Source: an uncultured Veillonella sp.
GTDB lineage: Bacteria > Bacillota > Negativicutes > Veillonellales > Veillonellaceae
Direction of reading: 5' to 3'
NCBI GenBank assembly: GCA_915066865.1
Contig: CAJZEE010000047.1
Span: forward strand, 1 to 16,542
DNA: 16,542 bases
In this document: piece by piece, positions 1-6,593 of the stretch
Layout of the letters: every line of letters begins with the position of its first letter
Numbering within the stretch: the first letter of the stretch is position 1
Notes under the pieces: generated by a model
Databases searched by the model: none
Told to the model about the DNA's origin: nothing
Seen by the model: only the letters and a program-made list of their open reading frames with translations
Translations under genes and position numbers: made by a program

Positions 1-808
1 TGCTATTTGTATCATCTACAATGCTGCCGTTAACGATACATTTACCCGTCTTAGTATCCCGTTTATCTAACCCTACAAAGACACCTTCAAAAATTACACT
101 AGGTGTATCCAAGGTGCCCATGATTTTAGATGTGACCCCTTCAATTTTAGGTCCTAAAATCATGCCTTCATCAGTAGGTGCATCCTTTGGTACACGACGA
201 GGATATTTACCATCCCCTTCACTTCCTTTAGCCGTAGATTTTGTAGTTTTTTTAGGTCCAAAGCCTTTGCTTGCTTTAGGTGTACTGCTCACAGATGCGA
301 TAGTATCACTACTGCTAGATTCGGCAGCCGTATGATTAGAACGAGACACAACAACTGGACTATTGTTGAAATAGCCTAATTCAATAGCTTCTACAAATGG
401 GGCAAAATCATCTTCGTCTACATCATCATATTCATGTTGTTGGTCATAACCCGCAAAAGACTTGCCTCTAGGTTCTTGATTTTTAGCCTCTTCAGCTTCA
501 CGTTGTGCTTCAGCCGCTTCAATCCATTCACCAGCACCACAGCCACCGCCATAATAATAGGTATCTAACCCTTCACCCGTTTCAGTATCTACTTTCCAAG
601 CAAAGCAACAAGCTGTATCTGTATTTGTTGGAATATCATCAAAAGAGATATTTTTTTCCTTATACCATGCAGACAACCTTTCACGTAGACTAAGCAATGT
701 GGAAAATGCAGAGTCTGCTGCTTGAATCGTCACATGTTGGCTATGACAGTTCACATAGAAGGATGATTTCTTATTCTGTTTTGGTACAACACGATAACGT
801 ACTTTCAT
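1..808 (-). CDS. polC: DNA polymerase III PolC-type alpha subunit, N-terminal part (cut by window edge)
   Basis: My reading of the minus strand from the ATG at 806-808 stays open for 269 codons and leaves the window at base 1, so only the N-terminus is present. An AAGGG ribosome binding site lies 6 nt before the ATG, inside the end of holA, whose stop is 2 nt upstream; the two are probably translationally coupled. Recognition rests on about residues 215-269: a GPKIEG segment, then IFEGVFVGLDKRDTKTGK and a VDDTN element. These resemble the OB-fold that precedes the exonuclease and PHP region of PolC enzymes. The catalytic parts are off the window. Residues 1-210 are not recognisable: a CC pair near 63, a YYYGGGCGAG stretch near 85-95, an Ala/Glu helix, an acidic patch near 125-140, and a Ser/Thr/Lys linker near 160-205. 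PolC would be the replicative polymerase. It could instead be another OB-fold protein, but PolC fits best. Confidence 0.72.
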   Translation of the reverse strand, partial: MKVRYRVVPKQNKKSSFYVNCHSQHVTIQAADSAFSTLLSLRERLSAWYKEKNISFDDIPTNTDTACCFAWKVDTETGEGLDTYYYGGGCGAGEWIEAAEAQREAEEAKNQEPRGKSFAGYDQQHEYDDVDEDDFAPFVEAIELGYFNNSPVVVSRSNHTAAESSSSDTIASVSSTPKASKGFGPKKTTKSTAKGSEGDGKYPRRVPKDAPTDEGMILGPKIEGVTSKIMGTLDTPSVIFEGVFVGLDKRDTKTGKCIVNGSIVDDTNS

Positions 809-810
809 TT

Positions 811-1788
811 TTATCCCTTATACCCACAGTAGGTAATACATAAATCTCTAAATCGCCAAATATCGCCCTTGCTGCTACGGCTATCTAATATAATCTCATA
901 AAGCCCTTTTAATAAAGCTCGTAGAGCCTTAATTGAAATTCTCGGACTCGCCTCGTAAGCTAGCTTAATCGGATATGGTTTAAATGACGAATCATGATCC
1001 TTACATAAGTTTTGTATGGCTTGAACAGACATACCCACTTGGCGACATTCGCTAACTAGCAACTGTAAACGTAATTGCCCCTCAATATAGCTCATAGCAC
1101 GGTCTAATTCTTTATAGCCGAACATAAATGGAAATAGTTCAAGTAATGTATCGATATCTCTTTTTAATAGAGCCTCTTTAAAAGTAAAAATGTTTTTGGC
1201 TCCATAGTCACTACCGTTTTCTTCGAGAAATTCTTTGGTAATAACCTTTTCCCCAGTAATCTGTAAAAAATATCGGTCAAACTCAGTTCTCATAAAAGAA
1301 ACAGGTACCTCTTGCCACAAATCAATGAGATGAGCCACATATTCCTGTGCATCAGGCGTCATTTTAAAGCCGTTAGACGTACAGTACTGACGTATCCACA
1401 TCACGAGGTCTGCCCCTTCAAGACGCTTACATTGATGATTTGGTATTTTTTCTAAAATCTCTTTATTCTGCTTAATACGTTTATCAATCATATCATGATA
1501 AATCAAAACGATAGGATTATCTCCATTATATTCCAAGAGGAGTTCATACAATGGAATCCAAGCATCACTATTTTTGCCACTTTTACGAATGATAGGCAAA
1601 TTAACTAAACAGAAGACCTTTTGATCGCCAAAAAGTGAATCTTCACATAGTTTTTCACTTATTTTTTGTGGGCCCACCTCATCATCTAATACAGTCACTG
1701 GAAGGTCTGGATAGGCACTTAAAAATTTACGTTTTTCTTCTTCAATTAATTGTGGTTCGTCGCCATAGATGAGTTGAATATGTGCCAT
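811..1788 (-). CDS. holA: DNA polymerase III subunit delta (clamp loader)
   Basis: HolA is the delta subunit of the clamp loader, which opens the beta sliding clamp so it can be placed on primed DNA. The protein is about 325 residues, close to the family's usual 330-345. The start reads MAHIQLIYGDEP, the typical delta opening just before the ATPase-like fold, followed by a DSLFGDQKVFCLVN segment matching the conserved 'S-lFg-r-v-v' strand. The C-terminal helical collar domain fits as well. I placed the start at the ATG at 1788 because AGGAGGG lies 3-5 nt ahead of it. An in-frame GTG at 1803 would put that site inside the gene. comEC ends at 1800, 11 nt upstream, and the polC-like gene begins 2 nt downstream, so holA sits inside one transcription unit. 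Delta subunits diverge strongly in sequence; the assignment rests on the opening motif, length and overall shape. Confidence 0.87.
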   Translation of the reverse strand: MAHIQLIYGDEPQLIEEEKRKFLSAYPDLPVTVLDDEVGPQKISEKLCEDSLFGDQKVFCLVNLPIIRKSGKNSDAWIPLYELLLEYNGDNPIVLIYHDMIDKRIKQNKEILEKIPNHQCKRLEGADLVMWIRQYCTSNGFKMTPDAQEYVAHLIDLWQEVPVSFMRTEFDRYFLQITGEKVITKEFLEENGSDYGAKNIFTFKEALLKRDIDTLLELFPFMFGYKELDRAMSYIEGQLRLQLLVSECRQVGMSVQAIQNLCKDHDSSFKPYPIKLAYEASPRISIKALRALLKGLYEIILDSRSSKGDIWRFRDLCITYCGYKG

Positions 1789-1799
1789 GTTCCCTCCTT

Positions 1800-4025
1800 T
1801 CACAGATAGATATCTTTAATAAAGCTGTATCCCATTATATACATATGTTCTGATGATGGATCCACATCGCGTAAAGCACCATGAGGACTACTAAACAAAA
1901 CAGTACTACGCGGTGAAATACGATCAATTTCATGCATTACACTAAATCGACTCGTTATAAATAAAACATTAGCCTTATCATTTAATTTTAGATTTTTTTC
2001 TCTACTTTGTCCATTATATACGACTATTTGGTTCATACCATTTTTATATATTACCCTTGCCGAACCGTTACTGTGAAAGTACTTAACTTTTACCATTCTA
2101 GGATTCATACCATATGCCCTAATAGTTTGATTAATTAGACTTTCATTAGGCATTGTTTTAATATAATCTGGTGCATCGATTAACAAATATGCCTGTTCAT
2201 GGTTTGGTGCTATACACAGCAGCACATTACACTGTTTCATAGGAATATAATGGATTAACGTATTCTTGTGATGATGAGTCACATAGTATGAAACACCATA
2301 GGCTGCAACCATGCATAATAAGGACATTACTACATATACAGTATACTTCTTCTTATGTGTCAAAAAGTACGTAAACAGACCTAGTAAAGTATAATATACA
2401 TAAACACAATAAAGATGCATCATACCAAGCCAAAGTAAACTACCACTACTCCCTAAGACATGATTTAAATATAACGATATGCGTAATAGTACATCTATCA
2501 AAGACCATGGAAAAGATATAGACATTACATAGCTAATAACAGTGCTTATAAAGATTAAAATGATGGATATATCTAATATAGGTGCTACAACACAAGCTGC
2601 GAGTAAGCTAGCAATACTAATATAGTGAAAGTAATAGAGTTGTAATGGCAATATGAGTAATTGTGCGGATACACATAATACAAGAGGTGTTTTTATCCAT
2701 TTTGGTAGCCATTGTATCCGTTCATATAGTACCTTCCCCCATATAAGTAAACCATAGGTTGCACCAAAGGATAGTTGAAAGCTTACATCAAACAAAGAAA
2801 AAGGATCATATACAAGACATAGAATAGCGCATATACATAAAGCCTGTTTAGCTTGATATAATCGTCCTTTTACATAAGCCATGCACATGAGTATACTCAT
2901 CATCGTTGCACGTATAACTGGTGCATCTCCACCAACGATACAGCAATATATACAAGCTACTAATATACCTAAAATTAAGCATGTGCGCTTCCGTAATTTA
3001 ACGAGTCTTCCTAAACCGTAAATTAAGGCTAATAGCAGTGCAATATGTGAGCCAGAGATAGATAAAATGTGGATGAGACCCGTATAAGCAAAATCTTTCA
3101 TTCGCTCTTCCCCTAGTTCACTATAATGACCACCCAAGCATAAGGCTTGTGCTAATACCTTTTGTGGACCATCTAGATTACTAGCAATATTCTTTTCTAT
3201 AGATTCTCGTATTTGACCACATAAATATAAACTTTTTCCATATAGTTTTTCAGAAAATATTTCTTGAAAGTGGAATGCTTGTAAATCTTTATTAGTAGCA
3301 GATCGATATACACCATCATAGATTCGACCTCTTGTATTAGAGCTCATATATCTACCTCTAAGATTAATGCGTCCTTCCTCTTCGATGAGAAATAAACTTT
3401 TTGGTGTACCTTCAATTATTGCTTGATCCCCTAGCCGTATTAAATACTTTGTAGTAGATACCTTTGAGTAAATCTGTAATCGACCCTGTGCCTTAATATA
3501 GTCGTTTTTAGCAGTATCTTTATAGGGATGTAATCCATGTAACTCTACATTATATTTGTAATATTCCTGTTTATCGATAGTTACTAATTCAGGATATGAT
3601 ACGACAGTGCCAAAATATTCTCCTTCTTGCTGTAAATAGAAAGATGTATAGCTGTTATAGTTAATAATTCGTAAGTCTGTTTGATAATAGGATAATCCCA
3701 TTGCAGCAAAAACTAATATTAATAAATTGGCATATAAACGCCACCTACAATAAGATTGCATTATTTTAATAACAGTTACACCAATAATAGCTAAGGCAAT
3801 CGCAAAAATATAATGCATTTGACTAAGTACGGGATAATATTTACCATATCCTAATATAGTGCCAATTATTATAGATCCCAATATAGTATGTGCCCATTGG
3901 CTATAAGTTATAAATGGCTTTGTATTAACTAATACTTGAGTATTGAAGATTGATTCCTCAAACGCTCGTTCTGTATTCCTAAATTTAGATTGTAATTTTA
4001 TCTTTAATCTTCTTAAATACGCCAT
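1800..4025 (-). CDS. comEC: ComEC/Rec2-family DNA uptake channel protein, lacking a recognisable MBL nuclease motif
   Basis: ComEC forms the inner-membrane channel that passes one strand of transforming DNA into the cytoplasm. Positions are counted from a GTG at 4028; I prefer the ATG at 4025, which has GAAGGG 8 nt upstream. Two or three membrane helices lie at about 45-120. A soluble OB-like (DUF4131-type) region spans about 130-240. The Competence domain runs from about 290 to 560, with its hallmarks visible: GLIHILSISGSHIALLLAL (318-336), GGDAPVIRATMMS (366-378) and DVSFQLSFGATYGLL (414-428). A last helix at 560-582 is followed by a soluble tail to 742. In many ComEC proteins this tail is a metallo-beta-lactamase-like domain with HxHxDH. 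Here no such motif is seen, and the tail is only about 155 residues. comEA overlaps the start by 41 nt and holA follows 11 nt after the stop. The DNA is visibly A/T-rich with many ATA codons. Confidence 0.92.
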   Translation of the reverse strand: MAYLRRLKIKLQSKFRNTERAFEESIFNTQVLVNTKPFITYSQWAHTILGSIIIGTILGYGKYYPVLSQMHYIFAIALAIIGVTVIKIMQSYCRWRLYANLLILVFAAMGLSYYQTDLRIINYNSYTSFYLQQEGEYFGTVVSYPELVTIDKQEYYKYNVELHGLHPYKDTAKNDYIKAQGRLQIYSKVSTTKYLIRLGDQAIIEGTPKSLFLIEEEGRINLRGRYMSSNTRGRIYDGVYRSATNKDLQAFHFQEIFSEKLYGKSLYLCGQIRESIEKNIASNLDGPQKVLAQALCLGGHYSELGEERMKDFAYTGLIHILSISGSHIALLLALIYGLGRLVKLRKRTCLILGILVACIYCCIVGGDAPVIRATMMSILMCMAYVKGRLYQAKQALCICAILCLVYDPFSLFDVSFQLSFGATYGLLIWGKVLYERIQWLPKWIKTPLVLCVSAQLLILPLQLYYFHYISIASLLAACVVAPILDISIILIFISTVISYVMSISFPWSLIDVLLRISLYLNHVLGSSGSLLWLGMMHLYCVYVYYTLLGLFTYFLTHKKKYTVYVVMSLLCMVAAYGVSYYVTHHHKNTLIHYIPMKQCNVLLCIAPNHEQAYLLIDAPDYIKTMPNESLINQTIRAYGMNPRMVKVKYFHSNGSARVIYKNGMNQIVVYNGQSREKNLKLNDKANVLFITSRFSVMHEIDRISPRSTVLFSSPHGALRDVDPSSEHMYIMGYSFIKDIYL

Positions 4026-4554
4026 CACCGATGCCCTTCACCCCCTTGATACCTTCAACGGATGTAAAGGGTCCTTTTTGTGAACGATACTCTTCAATTC
4101 TTTTTGCCATAGCGGGTCCTATGCCTGGTAATGCATCAAGATCTTTTGCAGAAGCTGTATTGATATTAATTTTGTTACCGCGCAATAAAACCTCTGGATT
4201 ACCGTGGAAGTTAAATACTATGTGGATATGATCTCCCGCATTAACCGACTTTGCCATATTGACTGATTCTACATCAGCATAAGGTAATAGCCCACCTGCT
4301 AACTGAACTACATCACCTACAGTAGCACTACTTTCAAACTCATATAAACCAGGTGAAACTACGGCGCCCGTAATATAAGCTATAGGTTTGTTGGATATTT
4401 GTTCAACAGTTGATATAGAAGAATTTCCATCTATTGCTCCTTCAACTAAGACAGAATCGCTTTCATCTGTTATAATAGGCCATAGGAAATAAATTCCTAC
4501 TAAAACACATAGGATTAATATAATTGTCATATATGGCTTCAATTTTACTTTCAT
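3985..4554 (-). CDS. comEA: ComEA, competence DNA receptor (SLBB plus helix-hairpin-helix)
   Basis: ComEA binds incoming double-stranded DNA outside the inner membrane and hands it to ComEC. The 189-residue protein has a membrane anchor at about 9-27, with a lysine-rich start that keeps the N-terminus inside. A low-complexity spacer follows, then an SLBB domain at about 57-112 (ITGAVVSPGLYEF, then VQLAGGLLPYAD). Tandem helix-hairpin-helix motifs fill 129-187: ININTASAKDLDALPGIGPA, then EGIKGVKGIGDG. The anchored SLBB-HhH order is that of Gram-positive ComEA, rather than the short HhH-only form common in Proteobacteria. The start has a perfect AGGAGGTG 4 nt upstream. It is the first gene of the comEA-comEC-holA-polC unit and runs divergently from the aminopeptidase gene across a 111-nt gap. 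The last 41 nt also encode the start of ComEC. Confidence 0.95.
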   Translation of the reverse strand: MKVKLKPYMTIILILCVLVGIYFLWPIITDESDSVLVEGAIDGNSSISTVEQISNKPIAYITGAVVSPGLYEFESSATVGDVVQLAGGLLPYADVESVNMAKSVNAGDHIHIVFNFHGNPEVLLRGNKININTASAKDLDALPGIGPAMAKRIEEYRSQKGPFTSVEGIKGVKGIGDGVFKKIKDKITI

Positions 4555-4597
4555 AGTGCACCTCCTACTAAAAGATTTCCCTATGAAAGAATAAATT

Positions 4598-4630
4598 CCT
4601 ACTGTTGACTCTATTGGTCACACCAGCAGG
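4598..4630. repeat. Imperfect inverted repeat in the comEA/aminopeptidase divergent region
   Basis: In the 111-nt divergent gap, the left arm CCTACTGTTGAC (4598-4609) is matched by a right arm GTCACACCAGCAGG (4617-4630) around a 7-nt loop. TGAC/GTCA, CTG/CAG and CCT/AGG pair, separated by a mismatch and an asymmetric bulge. It could be an operator for either gene or a leader hairpin in the aminopeptidase mRNA. No U-run follows, so it is not a standard terminator. A function is not shown by sequence alone. Confidence 0.3.
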
Positions 4631-4665
4631 AGTTTCATAATTGATGTCGAATATAAGGAGATACA

Positions 4666-5895
4666 ATGAATCAAGAAACATTAAAAAAATATGCACATAC
4701 CTTGTTAAAATATGGCGTAAATTTACAAAAAGATCAAACTCTTGTTATTTCTGTAGATGTAGAAAACAAAGACTTTGCAGTTATTGTCACAGAAGAAGCA
4801 TATGAATTAGGTGCCAAAGAAGTTGTCCTCAACTGGAGATGTTCTCCAATCGCTCGTCAACGTTTATTACATGCTAAGGAATCTGTATTAGAAAGACCGG
4901 CTAACTGGATTCCTGAATTCTACAAGCAATACATCGATGATAAGGCCGCTTTCTTATCTTTGATTAGTGCGAACCCAAAAGCGTTAGAAGGTATTCCAAC
5001 AAATCGTATTTCACTACAATCTCGTAACTTAAATAAAGCTTTATCCTTCTACCATACAGCGATTATGAACTCCTCTGTTACATGGTGCGTTGCTTCTGTA
5101 CCAACGGTTCTATGGGCAGATTTACTTGGCTATGAAGGTACAGATGAACAGAAAATTGAACAACTATGGGCTACCCTATTAAAACTTTGCCGCATTGAAG
5201 GTGTAGAAGCGAAAGACACATATCGTCATCACATGGCAAAATTGCGTCACCGCTGTGAAGCATTGAATAAATTAGACTTAAAGGCATTGCGTTATACTTG
5301 TGAAAATGGTACTGACCTCTTATTAGAATTACCAGAAGGTCATATATGGCTAGGTGGTGAAGAATCTTCAAAGGATGGCACTATTTTTAATGCCAATATT
5401 CCTACAGAGGAAGTTTTTTCCGCACCCCAATATAATGGTGTTAATGGTATTGTATACAGCACAAAACCTTTAATTTACCAGGGTAATACTATTTCTGATT
5501 TCTCCTTTACTTTCAAAGAAGGTAAAATCGTTGATTATACTGCAAAAGAAGGTTATGAAGTATTAAAAGAGTTAATAGAAACCGATGAAGGCTCCCACTA
5601 CCTCGGCGAAGTTGCTTTGGTGGACCACTTCAGCCCAATTAGCCAATCTAACCAAATTTTCTACGAAACATTGTTTGATGAAAATGCATCCTGCCATTTA
5701 GCGATTGGTGCATCTTATCCTACATGCCTCAAAGATAGTGATGGTTTATCTGAAGAAGAATTAAAAGAACGTGGCCTTAACTACTCCTTAACACATGTAG
5801 ACTTTATGATTGGTCATGAACATATGAATATTAAAGGCTACACTCGTGACGGTCAAGAAGTAGACATTATGATTGATGGCCGTTTACAAGTATAA
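4666..5895 (+). CDS. M29-family metallo-aminopeptidase (AmpS/PepS type)
   Basis: Family M29 aminopeptidases are cytoplasmic dimetal exopeptidases that remove N-terminal residues from peptides. The protein is 409 residues, the family's typical length. The expected metal-binding and catalytic residues can be placed in order: Glu249 in IPTEEVFSAP, Glu315 in LGEVALVD, His344 in CHLAIG, and His377 with Asp379 in THVDFMIG. The FSAP motif after the first glutamate and a GEV motif near 315 are characteristic. The ATG at 4666 has AAGGAG 5 nt upstream. The gene stands alone on the plus strand, divergent from comEA and convergent with the dCMP deaminase gene, ending before a strong hairpin terminator. 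I see no signal peptide. Substrate preference cannot be read from the sequence, so I give no firm symbol; ampS or pepS would be the usual names. Confidence 0.93.
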   Translation: MNQETLKKYAHTLLKYGVNLQKDQTLVISVDVENKDFAVIVTEEAYELGAKEVVLNWRCSPIARQRLLHAKESVLERPANWIPEFYKQYIDDKAAFLSLISANPKALEGIPTNRISLQSRNLNKALSFYHTAIMNSSVTWCVASVPTVLWADLLGYEGTDEQKIEQLWATLLKLCRIEGVEAKDTYRHHMAKLRHRCEALNKLDLKALRYTCENGTDLLLELPEGHIWLGGEESSKDGTIFNANIPTEEVFSAPQYNGVNGIVYSTKPLIYQGNTISDFSFTFKEGKIVDYTAKEGYEVLKELIETDEGSHYLGEVALVDHFSPISQSNQIFYETLFDENASCHLAIGASYPTCLKDSDGLSEEELKERGLNYSLTHVDFMIGHEHMNIKGYTRDGQEVDIMIDGRLQV

Positions 5896-5979
5896 ACAAG
5901 TGAAACGTTCCCATAAAAACTGGACTTCCTATCTAACTTGTCTATTAGATAGCAATTTATAATTGAAAGCTACATATAA

Positions 5980-6015
5980 AAGAGCCCCTATATACAAGCG
6001 TATATAGGGGCTCTT
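5980..6015. terminator. Bidirectional Rho-independent terminator
   Basis: A perfect 16-bp stem (5980-5995 with 6000-6015) closes on the 4-nt loop AAGC. The stem base is AAGAGCCCC/GGGGCTCTT. On the minus strand it is followed by CTTTTATATG; on the plus strand TTATTAG follows. It lies between the convergent aminopeptidase (ending 5895) and dCMP deaminase (ending 6039) genes and should stop transcription from both. A second, weaker 8-bp inverted repeat, CTATCTAA/TTAGATAG at 5929-5952, lies just upstream in the aminopeptidase 3' region. Confidence 0.85.
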
Positions 6016-6038
6016 ATTAGTGGTAAAAAATTATTATA

Positions 6039-6518
6039 TCACAATGTAATATTCAATGTGCGGCCTGTAGATTTGTATTCAATAATGTCTACACCTGCGG
6101 TTTTCAACATCCGTTTGGATGCTTTTACTTCTTTTGTATCCTTATAGAGATCATCGCGATAGATAACGGCTTTAATACCACTTTGAATGATGGCTTTCGC
6201 ACATTCATTACATGGGAAAAGCGTTACATATATTTTAGAGCCCTCTAAAGAACCGCCACGATAATTCAAAATTGCATTCAGTTCACTATGTACGGTATAG
6301 AAATACTTATTATCATCAGCTGTATCACGTTCCCATGTGAAATCATCATCACTGCAATTCAAAGGCATACCATTATAACCAATGGACAAGATTTTATTAT
6401 CATTACTAACAATACATGCACCAACTTGTGTATTTGGATCCTTAGAACGTTGTGCTGCCAAAATGGCAACACCCATGAAGTATTCATTCCAGGAAATATA
6501 ATCGCTACGTTTTGCCAT
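6039..6518 (-). CDS. comEB: dCMP deaminase / ComEB-like cytidine deaminase family protein
   Basis: Deoxycytidylate deaminases convert dCMP to dUMP, feeding thymidylate synthesis. The 159-residue protein has the zinc-dependent deaminase signature: His77 and the catalytic Glu79 in VHSELNAI, and Cys103 and Cys106 in FPCNECAKAI. The N-terminal part (WNEYFMGVAILAAQRSKDPN, then QVGACIV and GYNGMP) matches the dCMP deaminase family rather than tRNA or guanine deaminases. GAGGT lies 4 nt before the ATG at 6518. In Bacillus subtilis the homologue comEB lies between comEA and comEC. Here those two genes overlap directly, and the deaminase is about 2 kb away behind leuS. A terminator-like hairpin ends only 17 nt before the start codon, leaving no room for a separate promoter after it, so expression probably depends on read-through. 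The family call is firm; a role in competence is not implied by the name. Confidence 0.93.
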   Translation of the reverse strand: MAKRSDYISWNEYFMGVAILAAQRSKDPNTQVGACIVSNDNKILSIGYNGMPLNCSDDDFTWERDTADDNKYFYTVHSELNAILNYRGGSLEGSKIYVTLFPCNECAKAIIQSGIKAVIYRDDLYKDTKEVKASKRMLKTAGVDIIEYKSTGRTLNITL

Positions 6519-6535
6519 AATTACCTCACTTAAAA

Positions 6536-6569
6536 TAAGCCCCCTTCTACCTATGTAGTTGGGGGCTTA
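6536..6569 (-). terminator. Hairpin between leuS and the dCMP deaminase gene (terminator or attenuator)
   Basis: On the minus strand, TAAGCCCCC pairs with GGGGGCTTA (6561-6569 with 6536-6544). Inside it a second CTAC/GTAG stem closes on a 4-nt loop, with AA on each side. The hairpin is followed by a modest U-rich tract, TTATTTTAAG. It lies 24 nt after the leuS stop and 17 nt before the deaminase start, so it can act as the leuS terminator and also as a partial block on the downstream gene. Confidence 0.7.
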
Positions 6570-6593
6570 CAATATTAAACAAATAGAATATCC

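Noticed and set aside
21..335. Plus-strand open frame of 104 codons
   Set aside because: It lies antisense to the polC-like frame, which is open from 808 to the window edge, has a good ribosome binding site and shows a family match. The plus frame has no recognisable product.
1789..1803. GTG at 1803 as the holA start
   Set aside because: The only good ribosome binding site (AGGAGGG) would then be inside the coding region. The ATG at 1788 is spaced correctly from it.
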